Positions 1 through 13,200 of a stretch of DNA of 64,000 bases are shown here, one piece after another. The DNA is from Trichobilharzia szidati (taxonomy: Eukaryota > Platyhelminthes > Trematoda > Strigeidida > Schistosomatidae). The first letter of the stretch is position 1; every line of letters starts with the position of its first letter. The notes beneath the pieces were generated by a model that worked only from the letters and a program-made list of their open reading frames with translations, had not been told where the DNA came from and searched no databases. Where the stretch lies: NCBI GenBank assembly GCA_944472155.2, contig OX235279.1:115002110-115066109 (forward strand), in the 5' to 3' direction. The translations under genes and the position numbers were made by a program.

Positions 1-1000
1 TATTTTGTACATATGTTCATGTTGTATATAATCAATTGGTATCATCCCTCTTCTATCTGTTGATTAATTTTGTTCGTGTCCGGACGTCTTCCACTTGGGC
101 CGTCAACCTGAGAAGGAATGTAGGCGTACTGCTGTAAGTCCTACAGTTCTTCAAGGGTAGCTCGTCAAGGCGGAATCCGCAATATTTGATGTATTGATTG
201 TACATATGTTTGTGTTGAGTAATTCAGTGGGTTCCGATTCATCTGATTGTCGGTTAATTTTATAGTTTTTGCATTGTGTGAATCACCTTGTAATGTTTTT
301 GTAAGTACTTCTGAAGTCGCTTCTAAACTTGTGAACGAATCGAGTAGTGTTAGAGTCAGCGTACGCGATTGGATACGCCAGGGGGAGGATTGGGCTAGAG
401 TGGAATGAAGCAATCGATACTTCGTGAACCAGATCAGTGGTGGTATTGTCGTCAGAGAGCGTAGATCCCATGCGCCGGGGAGAGCATGTCAGTGTGATGT
501 GGTATGTTTGCTGTGTGTTGGGCTTTTTTGTCTTGCTTTTCCAATTTTAGCCTAGTCCCGATTGGCCCAGGTTCCCCCATTGGCAGTTCAGTTCAAGGTT
601 ACCGCCGCTGTGGAAAAAAGGGATGGACCATTTTTTGCTGGGGAGTGTCAATGGACGTGAACATTGAACGTTTGTTCATTGGAACTGGCAACCATTGGTG
701 GACAATTCGAAGGCGCGAATGGTCGATCACTTGCAAGTTGAATGAAGACTGGAGTTAAATACGAATAAAAGTACTTTATAACTTCATTTGTACTTAACAT
801 TTGTTTGCAGACTTTGTAGTTTTCTTCACTTTAATTGCCAAACAATATAATTTCGTTCAAGGAATACTGGTGTTTTGGATTTAAAGTTGAAGGATATATA
901 TAGTATTTATCGGTTCAATCGACTACGTCTTCATTACTATAGGAACTTAGGGCTAAGTTCCTTGACAGAAGCCACGGCTGAATAAAGCTCAATTAGAAAA
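1..1000. other. unclassified repeat-like DNA, no gene recognised
   Basis: I recognise no protein family here. Short open frames at 165-471 (- strand) and 504-758 (+ strand) resemble nothing I can name and have no conserved motif. Positions 5-80 and 208-275 share a diverged direct repeat that begins GTACATATGTT and ends in TTAATTTT, which suggests remnants of an interspersed element. The stretch ends where the CR1-like endonuclease homology starts near 1022. Confidence 0.35.
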
Positions 1001-1021
1001 AGGTGAAAATGACCTCAACTT

Positions 1022-4000
1022 TTGTGTTTTCGGGTAGTTAGGTCTCGGAAACCTATGTTTTCCAGACCTCTGTTCATTAGTCGAGTGAACATAGGTCTCT
1101 CAGTAAGGTACACGAACGCTTGTAGTCTTAGGTATAAGCTTCGTGAACTAGGAGTGTTGCCTGAGGATCCACAGCCTGATGTGATTGCTATCACCGAAAC
1201 ATGGTTGTTAGTCGGTGTAGACTCAACTTCACTCATACCTGGGTAGATGTGCATTAGAGCAGACAAAGTAGTCTAAAAGGTGGGGGGTTGCTCAGTACAT
1301 TTGGGACAACATCGAAATTAGATCGAAGTTGTCGGAAGTTCATGACAGCGGCACCTGTGAAACTGCAGATTGTGTCATTAATTTGAACAAAGGCTCTGTG
1401 GCGATTGGGGTTACCTATAGTAGTCCTGCCAGCCAAGCTGACGATTTCGTTCTAAATCATCTCAGGCGTGAAGTAGTAAGAATAGGTGCCAAATATAGGT
1501 GATTTTAATGCCCCACATATTAATTGGAAGGAATTAACAAATACTTCATACAATTGTTTCAACGGGGAACTCATACTGGCAGTACTTGAACGCATACTTG
1601 TGCAGCATATAGATGCACCAACACGATACAACCCTGAACATGATCCGTCCACTCCAGACTTGGTGCTGACACACCCGCAGGAGGATGTTGGTGACAAAAG
1701 GTACCTGGCGCCGCTAGGCGGTAGCGACCATATAGTTATAACTTTTATGTTTAGGATCCACGATGTCATACATAGGTCGAAAGCTGCTAGCCCCAGACGT
1801 TTGGAAAGCGAATATGCCTGCAATCCGAAGTTCAGCAACCCTAGCTAACTGGTCTGTTAACACACACCAGACTGTCGAGGAGGCTTGGATGGGATTTAAG
1901 AATACACTAGAGTGCGTCACTGCACCCTTTATACCTTGTTCTACGCCTCAAAAACTATCTCATAAACCATCCTGGATTAGCAATGAAATAAGGAGGTCAT
2001 TACCAAAACGAAAGAACTTATAGGACCGGTTTGTTTTGTCTGGGAGGGATGAGTTCCAGATGGAATACCAAAAAGTTCGAAACCTTTGTAAGTATAAGAT
2101 TGAAAAAGTCGTATAGAGTATGAGAGACAGTTAGTACTGAATTGTGTGCATTATCCAAAGAGACTGTACACGTATATCAAGCGCAACACTAAAACTAGCA
2201 GTGGTATACTGTCCCTCACCAGCAACACTGGAGAGGCTTCCAAATCAGAAGAAACAAAAGCTAAGAAGCTCTCTGAATACTTTCGTAATGTTTTCTCACC
2301 TAATCTCACCACTCAGGGGTGTAGCAAGGTCACTGATGTAGCCCCTAAAATGCCCCCACTTGTGGTAGATAATACAGTGGTTCTCAAACTACTGTCTAAA
2401 CTGAAGCCAGGTAAATCACCTGGACCCGATGGACTTCACCCCAAACTGTTAATTTCCCTGGCGGATATAATATATATTCCACTTACGGAGATTTTCCAAA
2501 TGTCTCTGACCCAGGCTAAGCTACCCAGGGACTGGAAGGATGCCATTATAAGCCCTATCTTCAAAGAGAGGAACAGACAATTGGTGTCTAACTACCGGCC
2601 GGTAAGTCTAACATGCATTACAGCAAAGGTAATGGAAACTATTATAAGCGATCAGCTATCAGCTCATGTTGAAAAACATGGCTTGCTGGCGGTGGAACAG
2701 CATGGATTCTGACCAGGACGATCCTACTTGACAAACCTACTACTGGCTAAGGAAGACTGGGTTGAGGCCAGAGATAAAAACCTTCTGTTGGACGTAGCTT
2801 TTATCGATCTTAGTAAGGCATTCGACAAAGTATCCCGCTTAGGTCTGCTTAGTAAATTTAGAGGTTTCGGACTAGACCAATGCCTATGTGAGTGGTTTAG
2901 GGATTACCTAATGGATAGAAGGCAGGAGGTTAGAATTAACGGTGTACTATCAGGGTGGAAAGCAGTATCCAGTGGAGTGCCTCAGGGAACTGTATTAGGC
3001 CCCTTGCTATTCCTATTATACGCTAGTGAACTACCGGCGATTCTTACATCATCTTCATTATTATTTGCGGACGACATTAAGATCTGGAAAACTGTAAATA
3101 ATAGCGAGGATAGGTTGGCCCTACAAACTGATCTAGATAAATTAGATGAGTGGTCGAACCTGTGGAGTTTGGAAATGAATTCTAGGAAAAGCGCGGTAAT
3201 GCACTTAGGTCAGAAGTCTTATACGTCGTACTTTCTAGGGGACACAGAACTACATGATGTTAACGTACAGAAGGACCTAGAAATCATCGTTAGCAGTGAT
3301 TGGGAAACAACTACAAATTGCAATGCAGCCGCGACTAAGGCTTTCGAATGCTATGGGCACTTCAAAGGGCTTTCAAACGATTAGACGAGTGTGGTGAGAG
3401 ATGGTTGCTAGCCCAATTGGTTGACAGTAATTGAGGTCAATGTTAGTCATGTGAAAACAAGGTCAAGATGGAAAGGCGGATGCAGTTAACATATAGATGA
3501 ACTGACACAGCCACAAGAGATGCAAGGTTAACTTTGTGTGAGAAACAACCAATCAACAGACTGTATTTTCTACTAACATTAACTTACAATAATGTACATC
3601 AAAATCTATAAATATGTGTTGATTTTCCGTAATAAACGTTCTGTTGCCTGGCCCTTGTCTTCTGTTGTTACACAAGTACTCTACGCAACATATGTCAGGC
3701 CTCATCTAGAATACTGCATACAAGCAGTGGGTCCATGCTTCAGAAAGGAGGCACATATCCTGGAAAGAGTAAAGAGTGTAGGAACAATATTAGTTAGTGG
3801 TATCTCACACCTTCCTTATGATAAGAGGATGGTGCATTTAAATCTCCTCCCATTATCATACCGAAGGAGGAGAGGTGACTTAATTTTGGCTTACCATATA
3901 TTCAAGGGTAATTTAGGGATTGACCTTTCAAACCTTTTCTCTCCCTGTGGGATTTATTTACGAGCTTACCACAAGAACGCGCTCAAACTGAGGTCGAATG

Positions 4001-4140
4001 AAATGAGCTTGGAGTTGAGATTCTCTCACAGAGTGGTCAACTACTGGAACTCCTTACCTGATTTAGTAGTAACAGCTCCATCGGTGAACGCTTTCAAAAA
4101 GAAACCGGATCTCTGCAGAGATATATATCGCGAGGATTAA
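1022..4140 (+). pseudogene. decayed CR1-like non-LTR retrotransposon (endonuclease + reverse transcriptase), split by a solo LTR
   Basis: The + strand carries an APE-type endonuclease followed by a reverse transcriptase, in several frames. The endonuclease begins with a TNACSLRYKLREL-like block and DVIAITETWL (1110-1207), then GDFNAPHINW near 1498 and GGSDHIVITF near 1719. The RT runs through KPGKSPGPDGLHPK (about 2403), IDLSKAFDKV (about 2800), SGVPQGTVLGPLLF (about 2974) and the catalytic box LFADDIKIW (3061-3087). After the solo LTR at 3390-3672 the C-terminal domain resumes with VLYATYVRPHLEYC. There are frameshifts, an in-frame TGA at 2710-2712 and the LTR interruption, so the copy is dead. 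Domain order and motifs fit the CR1 clade (SR1/Perere-like elements of schistosomes); the exact family name is not certain. The last stop codon lies 104 bp before the COG1 ATG. Confidence 0.85.
3390..3672 (+). repeat. solo LTR inside the CR1-like element
   Basis: A 283-bp block starts TGTGGTGAGAG and ends TCTGTTGTTACA. It aligns along its length with the 335-bp LTRs at 49368-49702 and 55534-55868, with substitutions and about 50 bp of deletions. A TATA-like stretch (CTATAAATATG, about 3605) and AATAAA (about 3632) are in the same relative places as in the full LTRs. CR1 coding sequence resumes directly on both sides (reading RLDE before, VLYATYVRPH after), so it is an insertion into that element. 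No internal LTR-element sequence is present, consistent with LTR-LTR recombination. I do not see a clean target duplication. Confidence 0.88.
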
Positions 4141-4244
4141 CATAGGCAACAAGAGCCTTCTATCCTTATAATCTGAATCTGAAGTCAGAATCTTGGCACT
4201 TGCTTAAGAAGTGGCAATTCAAATAGCACGCTACGGTGATTACT

Positions 4245-7200
4245 ATGGGGTTTGATAAAGCAAAGGATGTAAATGAGTTGTTTACTGAACATACCGTTGA
4301 GGAGTTGCAGCGAGTCGTACGCCAAAAACGGTATGATTTTATTGTATTTTCATGTTTCTGTAGAACTGAAGTAGAACAAAAAAAAGACGAACTTCGCCAG
4401 CTTGTAGGAGAAAGACATAGAGATATTATTGACGCATCTGACCGGATATTGCTGATGAAAAACCTGACTTTCGAGGTAAAATCTTGGTGATTTCAGTGAG
4501 CTTTAGGTTTCTTCTTTGATAGACCAACTGAGGTCAACTCTGTCAACGTGGAATCAGAATCCAGAGATCAAACAAGAGTAAGTTATGTATATTTCATTTG
4601 TAGTTTTTCGACTGAAACTCAGTCACACGAACTATCAACTGCTGCACAGCTCAAATTGATGCTCGATATTCCTGAATTGGTAGGTTTATAAAGTTAAAGT
4701 TAATAAAAGATTTGGAATCATATGGACTTAGGTCAACATGTTTTGTCTGCAAGAATGTGTTTTCTTGGTCGACATTTAAATGCAAGATTGAATTTGAGCC
4801 ACGAGACCAATTTTTCCCACATTAACGCAAAGGTGCTTGTTAGCCGAGCGTGGGACTCTTTAGTGCATCTGGAGACAGCTGTAGTTTTGGCATGTCGCAG
4901 ACGATTATGTGCTCCTCCATCATCAAAAGAAGTACCAAAATTGTTTTATGTTCTCACTTCTAGGAAATATGCGATTCCCTCGTCGCTTTGACAATTCTGG
5001 AAGATCTGTCTTTACCACAAGTCATTGACGAGTACTTTAAAAGCAGAAAGGTAGGTTCATTTTTACCAGCCAGTTAGCATTGCTTAGATTGCTCTTCGCT
5101 TTTGCGTCTTGAGATTTTTATATATTCTTCAGCTTCCTACTTGTATACTGAAACTGTGGCACAAAACTGATCTGTTTACGTTGAGAATGTATGGTGGTGA
5201 TGCAGAAGTTCTGTCAAATTCGTCATGCGTGATATACCTAGAGTACGTTCTTAGCTTGATGACTGCTATATTTATTCACCTAAGCAGATTAACACCTGGG
5301 ACTTACAGTGTTTTTCCCTTTACTTCTGCATATTCCCTGATTTTAGTTAATAGGTTTTCGAGATACTGTTACCAATACGAAGCTTTAGTAACTAATTATT
5401 TTCACGGGTATACAAACATGACTCACCGAAAAATGAATTTAGATTGTATGTAGTGAAATTTTTAAATTAAAGAGGCGTCAGCTCGGTAAGTTCCATTTAG
5501 GTGTACCTGTATTTATTCTCACCTGCCACATTGAAGCCTATGTCAGCTTTTTACAGGTTGCCATTTGTATATGTAATATAATTTGACCACATATTCCGAA
5601 CCCCACCATCCATTAATGATAACTGCAGGTTAGTTTCGTTGGTGTGAAGGAGACTATGAAGGTTTGTCCTTGTAGAAGCATACTTTCTAACTATCGCTTA
5701 TGAAAATAACACTTTATAATGGGCAACTAAAAACATGATACCACTTCATTGTTTTGAATGCTGTGTTACAAAGTGGGCTTATCGATTGCAAAGTTTTGAG
5801 AATTACTTTCTCAAAATTACGAATCATATAGATTGATCTTGGCCGCACTACATTTTCTATAGCTCTCATAGTTTCTGGTGTCTACTTCATTATGTTTTTT
5901 TTAGTGCATTTATTTATGCTACGTGTAACCTACACGGATACACAGTTTTATGATGTATAATTTCAAAGTAGCTACTTGTTTTCTTCGTCGCGAAATATAA
6001 AAAATCCGTATGATGGGAATCTAGTAACCTTTGTGGTTCGATAATTTAGTCAGTATGAAAAAATTTCTTCTACACTTTTTCCCATCTTCCACAAAAATAC
6101 TTGCTTCATCTTAGTATAGTACATTGGATTTATGCAGATGTTTAAGTCTTTGTTGTCTAGTTAATATTCTAATTTTCGTTTTGTGGATTGGTATCACTGA
6201 CCTCTATATTTATGAGTATATGAAACTGGTAACACCTAATTCATGGTAAACATTCTTATGCGGACTTAAAAACAAAATAGCTTCAATTTCGGCAAAATAT
6301 TAAGAGACAGCGATTATCTGAAAAATGTGGTGTATTTGCGCAATGCGTTTTTTCAGACAATCCCGATTTTCTAATAATACTATCTAAACTAATAAAAGGA
6401 ACCAGTTGTTTTAAAATATTAAGAATATGTCTTATGTGATTCGCTTTTAGGTTATGTTGTATTCTATTGAGGCAATTTTTAGTTTAGAGGTCAACACTCA
6501 ATTTTGCAGCTTCTGTGTGATTTCCTTTTTATATTCTACATCCATCAACTGATTGCAAATTATTTTTGTATTTAGTGTCTAAACATACGTAGCAGTTCTG
6601 TAGACTGGGCTCCCACAAGTGCTTCTAAAATTCTCTTTCTGAATTTCTAAAATTTCCATCAGAGTTCATGTTTATATAGTCATTTTTTCTTTTAAATGTA
6701 TTTTAACTTTCAGGTCGCATTGTATAGTGTTCTGGGTGTAGAGTGTTCACTACCTCAAGAAATCATCAAAATGAAGCCTAATTTTATTCTACCAGTCCGC
6801 AAGCAGTTGTCTTTAGTCGTTCGACTTATTTCCTCAACCTTGGAATTTCTCGATTTTCTCTTCACTTCGAATGTCATTAGTGAGGTGCGTGCATGTGGTG
6901 GAGCAGTGAATTCGCAAATAACTTCGTTAAACAACTGGAAATTTTACGGTAATTTCATGTTGAATCTTTTGAAATAAGTGCATGGTATATTTTATACGAT
7001 GAAATCGTTAAAAAAGGTCAATTCTGAAGTATACGACTTAGGCCGATCCCAGTAGCCAGAGCCTTCTTGATTACATGGGACTGTTACTAACTATTAAACC
7101 ATCACTGGAATCCATAAATCCTTCCTTTTCACATCTAAGTATCAGACAGGTGTCTGCCCACCAATTGTTTTGCGTTTTAATCTGTGTAGTCACTCAGAAC

Positions 7201-10200
7201 TTTGTTGCTTGTAGATCAGTTGAATTTTTAAACATCTGTCTAGTAAACACTGGCATAATCGTTTTTCCTGCTTAGCTAACACAATTGAGTCTAGTTCATA
7301 CCAAAAAACTGAAATTCTGTAGCATCCCAAAATTAAAATTTAGTAATATGGACTAATTTCTACAAGTTCTTAGCTGCGTGGTTAAGAAAATAGTGTATCC
7401 GTATATTGTGGAATGATTTCTTCACTCGGTGTCATCGATTAACATGGTCACGGTCACTGATTACCCTTCAAACGTAATTAACTGTTGTGCTAGTTAAAAG
7501 CAATATCACTGATATTTCAGCAGCAGAGGTTTTGATGCAGAAGTCTGTAAGCTCAACTTGTTGTTTGGGCGCTTATGATAATAAATTTTCGCTCATTTCG
7601 AAATAAGTGGGACGTCATTTGGACATGGCATCTTTCTCTTCAAATGATAAACTACACATCAACTATTCATAATCTGACTATTGGATATTTTTGTTCGTGC
7701 ACACTAGCGTAAGAGAGATTGATGTATGCTTTGTCTAAAGGTATGTGGTTAAAATAATAATTCGCGCCTATAGGTGATATTTGAGTAAAAGTTATCATAG
7801 TGTTTGGCATTGTTCTGGAATCACTTTGTAGTGCAATATTAAACTACCTCCAGCGAAATCATAAACATATCTCCTTAAGATCACCACTCTTTGTTGATTA
7901 AACAATTTATGCCTACCTGATAAATGAGTAATCATTTCATCGAGATTGAAATTCCCTATTTTTCTCTTATTTATCTTTGTAATTGTACCATTTAAAAAAG
8001 CCTTTATGTTGTTTTGTAAGCCTACTGCTTTTACTGTTTGTTCTAGACTCGTCTACTTTTTCCAAGGATCGACTTTATACACATCTACCGAGTGATGTGC
8101 TCAATTTTAAATTGAAGAGTTTCAAGTTTTCAAGTGATCTATCACATTTCGTACAAGGTGAAGGACAGAGTTCTCTTATAGAGTTAGTACAAAAATGTTG
8201 GGATGTCTGGCGAGATGAGTAAGTTCGAATTGGTCCATAAACTTTTCTTTACATTTTATAGCGTGAGAAAAATTGTAGTATGCAGTTATATGTAGTGGAG
8301 AAAACTTTTCCTGTTGATCTCACTCATATGTATTTGAGTAGGGGTTATCACTAACAGTACACTTCAGGCACCATGGCTTAAAATTGATACTACTCTTATC
8401 GATCTGATCATCTCAAAACTTTAATGTTAGAAAGCGCGGTTGACTGAGTTGGTGTTCTGTTTATACTGAATTAAGTGACTCCCAAGTCAAGTTGACAATG
8501 TATCAGTCAGAGCCTAACTGTATACACAATCATAAAACGCAGGTCTGCTTGCTGCTAAATGATAATGATAGCATTTTTCATCCTGAAACGAAACTTGTCT
8601 GTGTTTTTGTCGTAGGAGAATTTATCTATGATGGAAAATGTACCTTTTAGTTACATAAAAGCTAAACACTTATAAAATAGTGTATTTCTGTGTTTGCAAT
8701 CAGTCGCTGGGATTTCCTACAAGAACTCATGTCAGCGATTTGATCAACAAACTTACGGGACACAACTGAAAGGAGATACTGTCATATATTAAAAGGTGAA
8801 GTAAGATTAGTCTAGTTCGTCCGACTTTTCTGTTCCTTCTTAACTGTACTATTGAAAACGTTCCAAAAAATATGTCTGAAAGATATATATGGTGGTACGT
8901 GCTACTGGAAAAAGACTTCAAATATTCAAACGACAACACTAAGTCTACCTAAATAAGTTGGTGATCGGTGTTATAAATGTTATGTACGCTTTGGATGGTC
9001 GACATACAGGACACTTTTACAAGATTAGAGTCACTCTTTGCTGGAACTCATTCTTGCACGTGAACCACTGAAAGTAGGCACAGTATTTACACGGGTGCTG
9101 GTGGATATATGATGAATGAAATCCATTGTCGTATATCGAAAGCCAAATTGAGTAAGTTGTTTTGGCCGTCGAAGAATAAGATTACTATGCTTTGGTACTT
9201 GCACTTCTGTTTTACGCCTTTAAAGATTTGCAGTGTAAGTGTCCAATTACTGTCTCCATAGGCGTCCTTGCGTTACGTGGCAACAGCATCTAAGCAATTC
9301 TAACGTCTGTCTAGATCAGACAACGTAAATATTGCCTCTCAGTAGGTAACCTCATCTTCAGGGACCATCTATGATGTTTCAGGTATGCGATAATTATGCC
9401 TTGCACAGTTAAGAAAGAGCTGAAAGGTAGCTAGTTCGTGAAGTTTTTTTACCTATTTGGAACACAAAAACTGACTCAATACGGCAGCAAGATGTGCACA
9501 GTAATAATAAAACAACACATAAAACAGGTAGAGAATAAATTAAAGACCTCACCTGGGAACAAAGCAGTTATATTTGACAAGACCAAACAGCACTTGTCGA
9601 ATTATTGTCAGAAAGGGAGAAACAAAAAAATTACAGCATATTCTCCATTGATTGCGATTCTTAGCCATATCCGATAACGTTTCGAGCCACCGATTTTGGC
9701 TATCTCTCGGACCTCAATCAGGGAGTTGTGACTCACTAACCGATGCTAACCTATCACAAATATCCTTTATCCCACGACGCCACTTCATGGGCTGACCATC
9801 TCTCCACTTTTTCCACCCCGTCCCAGGGCTAGTCAACAGAGACCGGTACGGGAGCCTCTGGGATGCCATTCGTAGCACATGTTCAAGTCACCGAAGCCAG
9901 TGTTTCCAGATGACGACACTGAACGAATGCTGATCTCCACTGTGTCCAAACACATGCCGACGGACCTCAAAATTACAAACACGATGATACCATCAAACGC
10001 AAGAAGTCATACGGAGACAGAGATGATCGAATACACAGAGTTGCCGCACATCCTCAGCTCAGAGACGCCAGGTTCACAGACGCAGAGCAAGACAGGCCGC
10101 ACCGAAGCATTGATACCGAAACTCTGACAGCCAGGCTAACGTCGCGACGGCGCCTCAGGGGACTCAAGCTGACGTATGCCACCCTAGTCTTCATTATACG

Positions 10201-13200
10201 GTTGGAAATCTCATCCATCACACCGCCCCTAGCATTCACACAACTACCCAGATACACAAACTGATTGACAACTTCGAGCGGTTCACCCGCCAGAGTGAGT
10301 GCAGATAAACGCTCCTACCAATCTTGTAACAGCGTCTTGGTACTTAGACGGTGCAAAGCACATAGCATACTTACAGACACTGATCACCAACTGACTAAGT
10401 GCGATTTGGGCAGCCTACATGCTATCGCACAGTAAGACGATATCGTCTGCATACTTAAGGTCGAAAAGTTCCTCTACAGGAGGGGGATCTACACCACCTT
10501 CACGCACATCCTTCACAGCTGACTCCAGAATGTCATCGATGGCAAAGTTAAGGAGAAATGGAGAGATCGGGCAACCCTGTCTAACCCCACTGTTGGTTGG
10601 GAACAGTGATGATAGTTGGTTGTATGCCCTCATTCTACCTGAGGTGTTTCTGTATAGAGTTTTCAGGATGTTGACAAACTTCTCAGGTACACCCCTCTCT
10701 GAAAGACATTTCCAGAGAACAGTTCTATCCGACGAGTCGAAGGCAGTCCTAATATCAAGAAACGCGTCGATTGTTGGACTGCTATACGTGTGACGGTGTT
10801 CCAACAACTGACGAAGGGTAAACACATGATCAATGCACCCACGGCCTGAACAAAACCCAGCCTGCTCTTCGCGAATTAGCTCCTCACATGTGTTTTGTAC
10901 AGTTCGCGAAGCAAGACAGCAGCCAGTATTTTAGGCGCAATTTGTTTGTTGCATGTGTTGCATTGACCTTTTTAAAGATGGGGACGTTGATCGCTTCAGC
11001 CCACACTGATGACACATCCTCAATTTCCCATACTTCCCTAAATAAACAGGTCAAAGCCATGACGAGAATCTCGCCACGATCTTTAAAGAGAGCTGGGGGT
11101 AAATTGCCTGGGGCCGGGTGCCTTATGGCGCCTCAACACTTGGAGTTCCTTTCGGATTAAAGTACATTAGAGCATCTTGAAGCCATGGTTGTATCCATAA
11201 GACCATTCGACTCAGAGTCTTGTTTTTCTACTATCGAAAGTTATACGAAGGGACGAAAAGTTCATCCCTCCACTATATGGTTTAACTCTCTTTCTTCCTA
11301 TACATTGTTATATAATTCGGATGGTAAATTTCTCGGAAATGATGCTGTACTACGTTTGTGTTTGTTATAAATAAAAAGAGACCATATATAAAAGCCAGAA
11401 CAGCACTCACCAATATCAGTCTCTTTCAAAACTTTTTGAAAGGTTTTATGAGTGTAACACGTCCTCTTTAGAATCTGATATGTGTATGAACATGATTATT
11501 TCAATTATTTGTCAGCAATTCTTCGTCTTTATGCGTACTGATACACCTGCTTCTCTCAACTGTATATGAATGTCTTACCAGGATACTACGCTTTATATTT
11601 CATGAAGATTGTCACTTAAAATAAGTGAATTTCAATATTTTTAAAAACTTATATCGTTAGTCCAACACTACCTTATTAATCACATATATCAATGTTGTTT
11701 TCCCGCATACTTCCCCTCCTTTTGTTCTCAGTCAAAGTTCATATTAGTGTACTGGGGATGACTTAAGCATTTTAGAACGTTTTACCTTGATTCTGTTTAC
11801 CTGTCTCGGACGATAATGATCAAGTCCTAACCCAGTAGACATAAGCTAGATATGAAGAGCTGAAGCTATTAATCCATGCATCTGCTAGATTTTTAAATAT
11901 TTAGATCAATTTTCAAATACATGTCATGAATAAAATGATATTGTTGACAATGAAATATGAAGTTATTTCATAATATTGTCTTTATTTATCATCCCCTTCA
12001 ATTCGATTTCTATATGTTCATTATGTTCCATCTATAGCGCAATTCAGATATGTTACAAAGTGCTTTCAGAGTCACTATCTCATGTTTCTTGCTTTGAAAC
12101 ATTGGTTGATCTGCGTACTGCCATACTGGTACTTGTACATCGGTTACAAATTTGCACTTCGGTAGTTACCAAAACAGGTGATCACACTTCAATTGGGGGT
12201 TACTCCAAGCCATTCGTATTTGATATTTGGACGGAGTTGCTTCGTGACTTGTTTTTGCGGAGGTTAGAGGTAATTTCTTTATTTTATACCGATTGTAAAG
12301 TATCTTAATAAAATATCCTAGTCTATGGATAAATATAAAGATGGAACACGGGAACCATATCAAGGTGGCATCATATGAGCAATTAATTGTGCTCAAAACG
12401 TCATCAGTAAATATTACTGAATAACACTGTGAGACTTTATCAAAATAAATTCTATCCATAATGAAATTGTTGATAAATATCCTTCTATTTGTTATTCGGA
12501 GAGCAAGAAGTATCGTTAGATATGCAGAATAAAGTGCTTTAGAACAACGTTTTCAAACAGTGATAGTTCCAACACCGAAATGGATTTCAGCTTACAGAAA
12601 CTGTATAGCATATTTAGTGAAAGTGAAAGGTATAAAACGGTCATCTCTTTAAATGTAGGTATCAGTATTCAATTTCGCGTGTTGAATGGTGTAATATAGC
12701 AATAATGATGTTATTCGTCTAGTGTTAGACAAGGTTTGAAACTCAATCGATGAGCTTGTGAAGCTACATTAGTTGAGACGTTTAGGACATGTGTAACACA
12801 TACTGGGCCACAGCCTTTGACGGCGAGCAACGTTAGCTAACATACCATTAAGTTAGAAAAGAGTTAAGAGTGACCAGACTAAAATCTGACACTGACGCAT
12901 AATTTTATAATCGTCAGTTTAAGCCAAGTGAGGATATGTGTACTGCTCTTGTATACCCCACACTGGTTTGAGATGGGTAGTGATGCCGCTAAAGTTTGGT
13001 TTCGGTGGCACAAGTGGATTAATTCTTCTCAATTCCTGGGATTCATTAAAATCATTATTCTCCATGTAATTATTCTTCCCGTAAACATTAACATTTATTA
13101 TAGCTTCATAACGTTTTTTCTTCTCTACTTTAATATGTACTTATATGAGGCGTGACGTCCTAAACTGTGAAGTTCTTTGTTGAAGATCCAGTTAGGTTGA

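Noticed and set aside
504..758. 84-residue ORF as a gene
   Set aside because: No recognisable domain and codon use resembles random AT-rich DNA; it lies in repeat-like sequence.
6714..6884. COG1 exon 7 ending at GAG|GTGCGT (6884)
   Set aside because: The phase would not fit exon 8. The later donor ACG|GTAATT at 6948 fits and extends the aligned region.
11185..11370. A 61-residue ORF present twice (also at 23071-23256)
   Set aside because: It is only duplicated because it lies in the large inverted repeat; it is antisense to the RTE and has no motif.
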